Assembly (NCBI GenBank): GCA_000016765.1
Contig: CP000699.1
Span: 1,550,001 to 1,614,000, forward strand
Origin: Rhizorhabdus wittichii RW1
GTDB taxonomy: Bacteria; Pseudomonadota; Alphaproteobacteria; Sphingomonadales; Sphingomonadaceae
Direction of reading: 5' to 3'
Length of the DNA stretch: 64,000 nucleotides
The notes below the pieces were generated by a model. The model was not told where the DNA came from. It made no database searches and worked only from the letters and a program-made list of their open reading frames with translations. The first letter of the stretch is position 1, and every line of letters begins with the position of its first letter. This document shows positions 24,825 to 33,251 of this stretch, piece by piece. The translations under genes and the position numbers were made by a program.

Positions 24825-26408
24825 ATGCTGCACTCCGTTCGTTCGCTGAGAGGGATGGTCACCTCCCCTCACCATCTGGCCAGCCAGGCCGGCCTCGATG
24901 TTCTGAAAGACGGCGGGAGCGCCGCCCAGGCCGCGGTGGCCGTCGCGGCCTGCCTCGCCGTGGTCTATCCCCACATGACCAGCATCGGCGGCGACAGCTT
25001 CTGGCTGATATCCGAGCCAGACGGGGACGTGTGGGCGATCGACGCCTGCGGGCGGGCTGCCGGCAATGCCAGCCTCGACCGCTATGCCGGACGGGGCGAA
25101 ATCCCGCGACGGGGCCCGCTGGCCGCGAACACCGTGGCTGGCACGATATCCGGCTGGGCCGCGCTGCTCGGTACGGATGCCGCCCATCGAGACCTGCGCG
25201 CGCGCCTCCTGCGCGATGCGATCGCCCACGCCCGCAGCGGCGTCGTGCTGACCGAAGTCGGCGCGGAGATCCTCAGTTCCAAGAGCGGGGAGCTGGCGAG
25301 CCAGCCAGGCGACTATGCCCGGATATTCGAACCTGCGGGCCGGCCGCTGCGCGTCGGGGAAGCATTTGTCCAACCGGCGCTGGCCGTCACCCTGGAACGG
25401 CTGGCCTCCGATGGCTTCGGCGATTTCTACAAGGGTGCGCTGGCCCGCGACATGGCCGCCGATCTGGCGGACCTGGGCAGCCCGCTCTCGTTCGCGGATC
25501 TCGCCGCGCACGGCGCCGAAAGGGTCGATCCTCTATGCCTGCGGCTGCGCGATGCGCGGCTGTTCAATCTGCCGCCGCCGACCCAGGGTCTCGCTTCGCT
25601 GCTCATCCTCGCGCTGTTCGATCGGATGCAGGCCGGCCTGCCCGACAGCTTCGAACATGTTCACGCGCTGGTCGAGGCGACCAAGCAGGCTTTCCTGATC
25701 CGCGACCGCGAGGTCGGGGACCCGGCCCATATGCAGCTCGACTATCGCGCCCTCCTCGCTGACCGGGGTGCGCTCGATCGCATGGCCGCGTCGATCGATC
25801 CGGCCCGCGCCTTGCCCTGGCCGGCGCCCGTGGGCGGCGGAGACACCACCTGGTTCGCGGCGGCGGACGAACGCGGGCAGGTCGTCAGCGGCATACAGAG
25901 CATCTTCTTCGAATTCGGCTCGGGCCTGGTGCTCCCGCGCACGGGGGTGATCTGGCAGAACCGCGGCAGCAGCTTCCGGCTCGCCGACCGGGGATGGAAC
26001 TGCCTGCACCCCGGCCGCAAGCCGTTCCACACGCTCAATCCGGCCCTGGCCCATTTCGACGACGGCCGGGTCATGGCCTATGGCACCATGGGCGGTGAAG
26101 GGCAGCCGCAGACCCAGGCGGCGATATTCTCGCGCTATGCGCGGTTCGGCGTCCCGCTCCAACAGGCGATAACCGCCCCGCGCTGGCTGCTCGGCCGCGC
26201 CTGGGGCGATGTCAGCACCACGCTCAAGCTCGAGGATCGCTTCGCTCCGGACCTTTACCGCCGGCTCGCGGAAGCCGGGCATGACGTCGAGCTCGTCAAA
26301 GGCTTCTCGTCGCAGATGGGCCATGCCGGCGCGATCGTCCGCCATCCCCAAGGATGGCTCGAAGGGGCGTCGGACCCGCGCAGCGACGGCAGCGCCGCGG
26401 GATGGTGA
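24825..26408 (+). CDS. Gamma-glutamyltransferase family protein
   Basis: Protein of 527 residues with the GGT fold: ASQAGLDVLKDGGSAAQAAV (residues 18-37), MTSIGGDSFWLI, and the putative nucleophile Thr341 in GGGDTTWFAAADERGQVVSG, then GLVLPRTGVIWQNRGSSF and YGTMGGEGQPQTQ. Ntn hydrolases of this family mature by self-cleavage before that Thr. The usual TTH is TTW here, and no signal peptide is seen, so a role in classical glutathione use is doubtful. Its neighbours suggest cleavage of a gamma-linked or N-acyl bond in the pathway substrate. Confidence 0.8.
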   Translation: MLHSVRSLRGMVTSPHHLASQAGLDVLKDGGSAAQAAVAVAACLAVVYPHMTSIGGDSFWLISEPDGDVWAIDACGRAAGNASLDRYAGRGEIPRRGPLAANTVAGTISGWAALLGTDAAHRDLRARLLRDAIAHARSGVVLTEVGAEILSSKSGELASQPGDYARIFEPAGRPLRVGEAFVQPALAVTLERLASDGFGDFYKGALARDMAADLADLGSPLSFADLAAHGAERVDPLCLRLRDARLFNLPPPTQGLASLLILALFDRMQAGLPDSFEHVHALVEATKQAFLIRDREVGDPAHMQLDYRALLADRGALDRMAASIDPARALPWPAPVGGGDTTWFAAADERGQVVSGIQSIFFEFGSGLVLPRTGVIWQNRGSSFRLADRGWNCLHPGRKPFHTLNPALAHFDDGRVMAYGTMGGEGQPQTQAAIFSRYARFGVPLQQAITAPRWLLGRAWGDVSTTLKLEDRFAPDLYRRLAEAGHDVELVKGFSSQMGHAGAIVRHPQGWLEGASDPRSDGSAAGW

Positions 26409-26445
26409 GCCGCCGCCCCGATTTCCTCCTCCAACAGGTCAATCG

Positions 26446-28206
26446 ATGAACAGTCACAGCTCCAAGGTCATAGCCCTCAGCCGCGCGATGCCCCAGATGG
26501 TCGAAATGCGCGGCCGTCCCGTGCAAAGCTCCATCGTCCGCGATCCGATACCCGGCCCTCTCGAGATCGTCAGCGACGGGCCGGCAGACAATATGACCGC
26601 GGTCCATACCGAACATATGCTTGCCTTCAACGCCGAGCATTATGATTTCTGGGCAGCCGAGACCGGCACCGACCGACAGCGGTGGAACTGGGCGTGGTGG
26701 GGCGAGAATCTCACCATTACCGGCGTCGATGAGGAAAGCCTCCGCGTGGGCGATATCGTCCGGATCGGCACCGCCGAGTTCCGGGTCACCTCGCCACGCA
26801 TCCCCTGCTTCAAGGTCGCCTGGCGGATCGACCAGCCGGACACGATCCTTCCGCGCATGATGGAGACCGGCAAGGTCGGCATCCATCTCGAGGTGCTGCG
26901 CCCCGGGGAGGTTTCGATCGACGACCTCATCGAGGTCGAAAGCCCGAACCCGGAGAATATCAGCCTGGCCGAATTGTCGCGCCTGCTGCTCTCGCTGTCC
27001 CCGGACGATCTTCCGTCCCTCAAGCGGGCCTTGGCACTGCCCGCCCTTGGGGCCAAGGCGGCGAAGACCGTGCGCCAGCGCATCACGCTCATCGAAGACC
27101 GCGAACGCATGCGGATCGGGCGCTGGCGGGGTTGGAAGCCGTTCACCGTCACCGATATCGTCGAGGAAACGAAGGACATCCGTTCCTTCTTCCTCACCCC
27201 GCAGGACGACGCCCCCCTGGCGCCGCCGGCCGCCGGCCAGTTCCTGACCGTCAGAACCGAACGGGACGGCGAAGGCGAACTGGTTCGCCCCTGGACGATC
27301 AGCGGCATCGATCTCGACGCGCGCCATTATCGGCTGTCGATCAAGGAGATCGATGGCGGCGCGGCGTCCACCCGCATGCACCGACATGTCGCGGTCGGCG
27401 ACACGGTGATGGTCCGCCCGCCCGCGGGACAGTTCGTCCTCGATCGCTCGGGCTTCCGCAGGGTCGGGCTGGTCAGCGCGGGCATCGGCGTCACCCCGAT
27501 GCTGCCCATGCTGCTCGCCCATATCGAACGCGGCGACAACGCGCCGCCGCTATTGTGGCTGGAAGTGGTTCGCAACGGCGCCAGCCACGCCTTCAGGGAC
27601 GAGGTCGCGCGCCTGCTGCGCCAGGTGCCCAAATTGGAACGCCACATCTTCTACACCCAGCCGGCCGCCGATGACCGCCTGGGCATCGATTATGATCACG
27701 CCGGACGGCCGACGACGGAGCAGGTGGCATCGCTCATCGGCGCGCCCTATCCGATCAACCCCTTCGGCCGCGAAGTGCCGATGCCGGGCAAGGAAACCGA
27801 ATTCTATATCTGCGGGCCCCAGGCGTTCGAGGCTCTGACCCGCGAAAGCCTGTCGCAGCTTGGCGTGAAGGCGGAACTCATCCGCTCCGAAACCTTCGTG
27901 ACGACGACATCGGAGACCGGTGAAGGCGTCGTCCCGACCGTCGAGCGATCGACGGTCCGTTTCGCCGAGTCCGGGGTGACCGCCGAATGGCATGCCGATG
28001 ACGGGCTGACGCTGCTGGACCTCGCGGAAGCGGCGGGGCTGTCGCCGCTCTACGCGTGCCGGACCGGCGTCTGCCAAAGCTGCCAGTGCCCGCTTCGATC
28101 GGGCGAGGTCAGCTATAGCCCGGTGCCGCCCATCATGCCGGCAAGCGGCCAGGTGCTGATCTGCTGCGCGCGCCCAGCCAGCGCCGAGATGGACCTTGCG
28201 TTGTAA
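26446..28206 (+). CDS. MOSC-FNR-ferredoxin fusion protein
   Basis: Protein of 586 residues with three parts: a YiiM-like MOSC domain (about 1-170, with GENLTITGVDEESLRVGDIV and SPRIPCFKVAWRID bearing the conserved Cys), a ferredoxin-NADP-reductase-like flavin/NAD domain (about 225-470, with RPWTISGID, GIGVTPMLPML and YICGPQAF), and a plant-type 2Fe-2S domain whose ligands are Cys538, Cys543, Cys546 and a Cys at 573 or 574. It is an electron-transfer chain attached to a sulfur/molybdenum-cofactor-carrier-like domain. Known relatives feed electrons to oxygenases or reduce N-hydroxylated compounds; the partner here is not evident. Confidence 0.82.
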   Translation: MNSHSSKVIALSRAMPQMVEMRGRPVQSSIVRDPIPGPLEIVSDGPADNMTAVHTEHMLAFNAEHYDFWAAETGTDRQRWNWAWWGENLTITGVDEESLRVGDIVRIGTAEFRVTSPRIPCFKVAWRIDQPDTILPRMMETGKVGIHLEVLRPGEVSIDDLIEVESPNPENISLAELSRLLLSLSPDDLPSLKRALALPALGAKAAKTVRQRITLIEDRERMRIGRWRGWKPFTVTDIVEETKDIRSFFLTPQDDAPLAPPAAGQFLTVRTERDGEGELVRPWTISGIDLDARHYRLSIKEIDGGAASTRMHRHVAVGDTVMVRPPAGQFVLDRSGFRRVGLVSAGIGVTPMLPMLLAHIERGDNAPPLLWLEVVRNGASHAFRDEVARLLRQVPKLERHIFYTQPAADDRLGIDYDHAGRPTTEQVASLIGAPYPINPFGREVPMPGKETEFYICGPQAFEALTRESLSQLGVKAELIRSETFVTTTSETGEGVVPTVERSTVRFAESGVTAEWHADDGLTLLDLAEAAGLSPLYACRTGVCQSCQCPLRSGEVSYSPVPPIMPASGQVLICCARPASAEMDLAL

Positions 28207-28285
28207 CCGCCTCCCGCAACCGGCGGCAGCGTCCAGAGCATCCTGGCCGGCCGCCGGGACGGTGCGCGCCGCCACGCGCCGGGGG

Positions 28286-28924
28286 CTATGCCGCCCGGCG
28301 CGAACGGGCGGCGATGAGAAGGAACAGCGGCAACAGGAGGAACGGCAGGACGACCGACAGGGTCAGCGCGAATTGCGGCGTCCCGCCATAAGCGTCTCCC
28401 AAGCCCGCGTAGAAGAAACCCACGCTGAGGCTCCCGATCAGATTGCCCAGCGCGAAGCGCGCGTGCGGCATGCGGGTCATGCCGGCCAGGCAGGACAGCA
28501 CTTCCGGTACGATCGGGATCCAGCGCGAGATGATGATCGCGCCGAAGCCATATCGCTCGAACAGGGCGTGAAGCTTCTCCATATCCTCTTCGCCCGCGAT
28601 GAACCGTGCCGCCCGCTGCCCCATGACGCGCGACAGCCAATAGGCGATGGTTCCGGCCAGAAAGGTCCCGGCACTCGCCAGGACGCCGCCGACGAACCAG
28701 CCATGCACCAGCCCGAACCCCGTCATGATCGCATGTGCCGGCGTCGGGATGAACAGATCGGCCGAAATCGCGGCAATTCCCGCTACCGCAGCCAGGGACC
28801 CATGCTCCTTGAGCAGAAAAATGATCCTCTCGAAATTCAGATAATCTTCGATTCGGTCGCCGAAAATCACAACCGGTATCGCGAATATCGTCACGATGAA
28901 TATCACGATGAGGATTATTCTCAT
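28286..28924 (-). CDS. DedA/VTT-domain membrane protein
   Basis: Protein of 212 residues with five or six membrane segments. The DedA/VTT pattern is visible in FIPTPAHAIMTGFGLVHGWF, LASAGTFLAGTIAYWLSR (G-x3-G) and RYGFGAIIISRWIPIVPEVL (the conserved R-x3-P). Such proteins are lipid scramblases that carry C55-isoprenyl or phospholipids. It is transcribed away from the TonB receptor, sharing a 207-base AT-rich promoter region with it, so it may be co-regulated or simply a bystander. Confidence 0.75.
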   Translation of the reverse strand: MRIILIVIFIVTIFAIPVVIFGDRIEDYLNFERIIFLLKEHGSLAAVAGIAAISADLFIPTPAHAIMTGFGLVHGWFVGGVLASAGTFLAGTIAYWLSRVMGQRAARFIAGEEDMEKLHALFERYGFGAIIISRWIPIVPEVLSCLAGMTRMPHARFALGNLIGSLSVGFFYAGLGDAYGGTPQFALTLSVVLPFLLLPLFLLIAARSRRAA

Positions 28925-29131
28925 GATTTCTCTTCCACAGCATGAAGGAGATTTTGATCTCCGACGATGATATTTTAGAAATACTTATATGCACTCACGA
29001 AGGTCAACATAAATTTCCTATACGATATTTTTCTTCGCAATTTTCGATAAATATGAGATCAAAGGAAATTATTTTCCGATTCGCTAAATTAATCAGCGAT
29101 CGGCCGCGCTACAAAAAAGGGGAGGCTACGA
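28925..29131. other. Divergent AT-rich promoter region
   Basis: No gene. It is far richer in A and T than the rest of the window and holds operator copy 2 (29061-29090) and a further half-site-like AAATTTCCTATACG (29011-29024), the inverted form of the arm seen at 20451. It separates the DedA-like gene (minus) from the TonB receptor (plus). Confidence 0.6.
29061..29090. promoter_or_regulatory. Candidate operator, copy 2 (upstream of the TonB receptor)
   Basis: A 30-base element with arm AAAGGAAATT and core ATTCGCTAAATT (29079-29090), 41 bases before the receptor start. It matches copy 1 at 20451-20479, including all 12 core bases. The internal GGAAATTATTTTCC is also nearly palindromic. Confidence 0.55.
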
Positions 29132-31381
29132 ATGAACAAATCCAGATTTTTCAGCCTGATCGCGACGTCGTCGTTGATCTGCCTGCTGCCGGGCGGCGCC
29201 CTGGCACAGTCCGACTCACCGGCGGCCGAAGGCGGGCTTGCCGACATCGTCGTCACGGCGACGAAATCGGGACAGACGGCGCTTCAGTCGACGCCTCTCG
29301 CCGTTTCCGCCTTCTCCGGGCAGGAATTGAGCCGCACGAGCACGACCGGGGTCGCCGACCTGGCACGCTATACGCCCAGCCTGAAGGTCGGCGAGGTCAC
29401 CGCGAGCCCGTCGATCTACATCCGTGGCATCGGCACCAACAATGTCTTCAACGGCTCGGACCCGAATGTCGCGATGCTGCTCGACGGCGTGTATCTCGCG
29501 CGCGCCTTCCAGCAATATTCGGACTTTTTCGACGTCGACCGGGTCGAGGTGCTGCGGGGCCCGCAGGGCACGACCTTCGGACGCAACGCCGTGGGCGGCG
29601 TCATCAACATCGTATCGCGCCGGCCTTCGGACGAGTTCGAGGGCAAGGCCAAGCTCACCGTGGGCAATTACGACCTGATCCGTGGCGAAGCCTTCGCGTC
29701 GGGGCCGCTGATCCCCGATGTCCTGGCGGCCAGCGTCGCGGGCAATTACGAATATCACAAGCCCTACAACCGCAACATCGTGCCCGGAAAGAAAGGCGTG
29801 GCGAGCGCCGACCGCGGCGGCATGCGGATGCAGGTCCGGTGGACGCCCAACGACATGATCGATGCCACCACCCGCATCGACTATAACCGGCTGTCCCAGG
29901 CAATGCAGAGCTACGACCATCTGCTGGTCCCCTACCCCGCCTTCCTCGCCCCCTTCTTCAGCCTCGCGAACTCGACGGTCGGCAAATATCACACCGTCGC
30001 GCTGGATAGCCCCGGCCATATCCTCAACAAGGCCTGGGGCATCGCGGAGGACGTGACCTTCACCTTCAGCGAGCAGGTGTCGCTCCGCTCGATCACCGCT
30101 TACCGCGACAGCCGCTACAGCCTGTCGCTGGACGCGGACGCCAGCGAAGTCGCCGCCGCCGAGATATTCCAGGGCGAACGCGCCAAGCAGTTCAGCCAGG
30201 AGTTCAACCTCGTCGGCAATTTCGACGATTTCGACGGCGTCCTCGGCCTCTACTACATCAAGGAACACAACCGGTCGGACAACAGGGCGATCATCTACCC
30301 GCCCTTCGGCGGCGAGCTGAACGTCATCGCGCCCGATCTGCGCGCCAATTCCAAGGCCGTCTTCGCTCAGGGTTCCTACCATCTTCCGGCCGGCTTCAGC
30401 GTGACGGCCGGCGGGCGCTACACGAAGGACACCAAGAAGTTCGACCAGATCTATTCGAGCTTCGATTTCAGCAATCCCCCCGCCGTCGGCGGCCAGCTCC
30501 CCGGCTTCCCCTTCGATCCGCCACGGCTGCGGCGAAGCTGGGACGATTTCTCGATGAAGCTGGGTGTGGACTGGCAGGCGAACCGCGACATCCTGGCCTA
30601 TGCGACCTATTCGGAAGGCTTCAAGAGCGGCGGGTTCAACTATGCCGCGATCAACACCGCCGGCATCAGCTTCGAGCCCGAGCATCTCAAGAGCTACGAG
30701 CTGGGCCTGAAGACCCAATGGCTCGACCGGCGCGTGCGGCTGAACCTGACCGGTTTCCGTTATGACTATTCCGGCCTGCAGGTGCAGCAGTCGCTTTCGC
30801 CCGGCAACGTCCAGATCACCAACGCCGCGACCGCAAGGGTCAAGGGCATCGAAGCGGAGCTCGTGGCCCAGGCCACGCCGCGCCTCACCCTGTCCGCCAA
30901 TCTCAGCTATCTGGACGCGAAATATCGTCGCTTCCCCACGGCGTCGGTCCCGGACGCGCTCGTGCCCTTCGTGGAGGACGATCCGCGCTTCACGCCCGGC
31001 GACGACGATGCCGAGGATTCGGGCCTGTTCAACGCTTCGGGCAATCGCCTGAACAACGCGCCCCGGCTGTCCTACACCCTCTCGGCCAAATACACCCAGC
31101 CGATCGGTCGGGGCGAAGCCTATCTGGCGGCCGATTATTATCACCAGAGCAGCACCCATTTCGATGCGTCCAACGCCGCGATCCTGCGCGAGCCCGGCTA
31201 TGGCCTCGTCAATCTCGCGATCGGCTACAATTCGCCGGACCGGCTGTGGAACATCCAGTTGCTCGCCAAGAATCTGCTCGACGAGGACTATTTCGTGGTG
31301 CGGGCCGCGAATGGCCTGGTGCCTTCCGCGCCCAGCGGGCCGCCGCGGACGGTGATGTTCAGCGTGATGCGTTCCTTCTGA
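29132..31381 (+). CDS. TonB-dependent outer-membrane receptor (cluster A)
   Basis: Protein of 749 residues with a signal peptide ending GGALAQS, a TonB box ADIVVTATKSG (about residues 36-46), a plug with VDRVEVLRGPQGTTFGRNAV and GGVINIVSRRP, and a 22-strand barrel ending in the aromatic VMRSF. No STN signalling domain precedes the plug, so it does not signal through an anti-sigma factor. It should import the substrate of cluster A. GST, monooxygenase and hydrolase genes follow on the same strand. Confidence 0.93.
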   Translation: MNKSRFFSLIATSSLICLLPGGALAQSDSPAAEGGLADIVVTATKSGQTALQSTPLAVSAFSGQELSRTSTTGVADLARYTPSLKVGEVTASPSIYIRGIGTNNVFNGSDPNVAMLLDGVYLARAFQQYSDFFDVDRVEVLRGPQGTTFGRNAVGGVINIVSRRPSDEFEGKAKLTVGNYDLIRGEAFASGPLIPDVLAASVAGNYEYHKPYNRNIVPGKKGVASADRGGMRMQVRWTPNDMIDATTRIDYNRLSQAMQSYDHLLVPYPAFLAPFFSLANSTVGKYHTVALDSPGHILNKAWGIAEDVTFTFSEQVSLRSITAYRDSRYSLSLDADASEVAAAEIFQGERAKQFSQEFNLVGNFDDFDGVLGLYYIKEHNRSDNRAIIYPPFGGELNVIAPDLRANSKAVFAQGSYHLPAGFSVTAGGRYTKDTKKFDQIYSSFDFSNPPAVGGQLPGFPFDPPRLRRSWDDFSMKLGVDWQANRDILAYATYSEGFKSGGFNYAAINTAGISFEPEHLKSYELGLKTQWLDRRVRLNLTGFRYDYSGLQVQQSLSPGNVQITNAATARVKGIEAELVAQATPRLTLSANLSYLDAKYRRFPTASVPDALVPFVEDDPRFTPGDDDAEDSGLFNASGNRLNNAPRLSYTLSAKYTQPIGRGEAYLAADYYHQSSTHFDASNAAILREPGYGLVNLAIGYNSPDRLWNIQLLAKNLLDEDYFVVRAANGLVPSAPSGPPRTVMFSVMRSF

Positions 31382-31435
31382 CCTCGGAGGGAGGCGGCAT
31401 CACCGCCTCCCTCCATTTTTCACACGGGCTTACCG

Positions 31436-32044
31436 ATGAAACTCCATACCAACCGGACGGGTGCCAATTGTCGACGCGTGGCGATCTATCTCGCCGAAAA
31501 AGGACTGGCGATCGAAGCCGTCCATCTCGATCTCTCCTCCGGTGAATTGAAGACGCCCGCCTTCCGGGCCATCAATCCCGCCGGCCTCGTACCGGTCCTC
31601 GAACTCGACGACGGCAGCTATCTTCCCGAATCCACCGCGATCATCGAATATCTCGAGGAACTTCATCCCGAACCCTGCCTGATCGGCACGACGCCGCGAC
31701 ACCGCGCCCATGTCCGCGCGATCGAACGGATCGCCAGCGACCTGGGCGTCCTCACCATCGCGGCGATGCAGCACACCCACCCCTATTTCGCCGCGCGCCT
31801 GAAGCAGGAACCCAGCGTCGGCGCCGCGCTGCAAGGCTTGGTCGACCAGCACCTGACGACCCTCGAACGGCATATCGGCGATTTCCCGTTCCTCGCCGGA
31901 GAACGGCTGACGATCGCGGACATCGTGCTGTTTCCGCTGTTCCAGACCTGCCGGGAACGCATGGGCATTCCCTTCGGCGCCGAGCAGCCCCGGCTTTCGG
32001 CCTGGTATGACCGCTTCGCAAAGCGGCCGAGTGCGCAATATTGA
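31436..32044 (+). CDS. Glutathione S-transferase family protein
   Basis: Protein of 202 residues with an N-terminal thioredoxin-like domain (KLHTNRTGANCRRVAIYLAE, then NPAGLVPVLELDDGSYLPES with the cis-Pro and glutathione-binding Glu-Ser) and an all-helical C-terminal domain (FLAGERLTIADIVLFPLF, the N-capping box). It follows the TonB receptor by 54 bases. With a GGT homologue nearby, a glutathione-conjugation step in cluster A is possible, but the conjugating substrate is unknown. Confidence 0.87.
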   Translation: MKLHTNRTGANCRRVAIYLAEKGLAIEAVHLDLSSGELKTPAFRAINPAGLVPVLELDDGSYLPESTAIIEYLEELHPEPCLIGTTPRHRAHVRAIERIASDLGVLTIAAMQHTHPYFAARLKQEPSVGAALQGLVDQHLTTLERHIGDFPFLAGERLTIADIVLFPLFQTCRERMGIPFGAEQPRLSAWYDRFAKRPSAQY

Positions 32045-32066
32045 ACGGATCGGAATCGAGGTGGAT

Positions 32067-33248
32067 ATGACTGAAGATGATGCGACATCCCCGATCGCGG
32101 GAAAGAAGATCGCGATCGTCGGCGCCGGCCCGTCCGGACTCACGCTGGCCAGGTTGCTGCAGATGCGGGGCGGATCGGTGACCGTCTACGATCTCGATCC
32201 CTCGCTGGCAGCACGCAACCAGGGCGGATCGCTGGACTTGCATGAGGCGTCCGGCCAGCTCGCCTTGAAGAAGGCTGGCCTGCTGGACCTGTTTCACGCG
32301 GCCGCGCGCCCCGAGGGCCAGGCAACCCGCGTCCTCGACCATCACGGCAAGATCTACGTCGACCTGCGGCCGTCCGACGAGACCTCGACTCGTCCGGAAA
32401 TCGACCGCGGCACCTTGCAATCGATCCTTTTCGATTCGCTGGAGCCCGGCACGGTGAAATGGGGGCGCCGCCTGCTGTCAGTGGAGCGAAACGAGGGAGG
32501 CGGGCTTTGCCTGCGCTTTGCAGACGACACGACCGAACAGGCCGATCTCGTCTTCGGCAGCGACGGCGCCTGGTCGCGGGTGCGCCCGATGGTGTCCCCC
32601 GACAAGCCGCGCTATTCCGACATCACCTTCATCGAAGGGCGGATTTCCGCGGCCGATACCGATTGGCCCGATATCTCCCGCCTCGTCGGCGAGGGAGCCA
32701 TCATGGTCACCGGCGACAACCGCGCGATCCTGGCGCAGCGCAATTCGGACGGGCATATCCGCCTCTATGCCTGCCTGCGCGAGACGGAGGAGTGGATTGC
32801 CCGCCAGGCGTTCGATTTCACGGATCCCGCGTCGGTCCGCACGAAGCTGCTTGCCCATTATGCGGGCTGGTCGCCCGAGATGTTGCAGATGCTGACCGCA
32901 TCCGACGATCAATTCGTCCTGCGCCCGATCTACACCCATGAACCCACGCAGCACTGGACGCCGCAACCCGACGTCACGTTGACGGGAGATGCCGCCCATG
33001 TGATGCCGCCTTTCACCGGGAAGGGCGTCAACCTTGCCATGCAGGACGCCCTCGAGCTTGCCGACGCATTGACCGGCGGCGAGCATGCCGACGTCGCCTC
33101 GGCGCTCCGCGCATATGAAAGCGGCATGCTGGCACGGATGGAAAAGGAAATCCGATTGGTGCTGCACGACCAGGACATATTCGTTTCGCCCATTGCCCCC
33201 CAGGGCGTGATCGAACTGTTCGAGGCGCGGCTGAGAGGGGAAGGCTGA
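32067..33248 (+). CDS. FAD-dependent monooxygenase (TetX/PHBH class)
   Basis: Protein of 393 residues of the class A flavoprotein hydroxylases. The FAD fingerprint is IAIVGAGPSGLTLARLLQMR, the substrate-side block is NQGGSLDLHEASGQLALKKA (as in TetX), the second motif is LVFGSDGAWSRVR (DG), and TLTGDAAHVMPPFTGKGVNL is the GD motif. These enzymes hydroxylate with NADPH and O2. The ATG at 32067 follows GAGGTGG. It lies between the GST and an esterase in a plus-strand operon. Confidence 0.88.
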   Translation: MTEDDATSPIAGKKIAIVGAGPSGLTLARLLQMRGGSVTVYDLDPSLAARNQGGSLDLHEASGQLALKKAGLLDLFHAAARPEGQATRVLDHHGKIYVDLRPSDETSTRPEIDRGTLQSILFDSLEPGTVKWGRRLLSVERNEGGGLCLRFADDTTEQADLVFGSDGAWSRVRPMVSPDKPRYSDITFIEGRISAADTDWPDISRLVGEGAIMVTGDNRAILAQRNSDGHIRLYACLRETEEWIARQAFDFTDPASVRTKLLAHYAGWSPEMLQMLTASDDQFVLRPIYTHEPTQHWTPQPDVTLTGDAAHVMPPFTGKGVNLAMQDALELADALTGGEHADVASALRAYESGMLARMEKEIRLVLHDQDIFVSPIAPQGVIELFEARLRGEG

Positions 33249-33251
33249 CCG

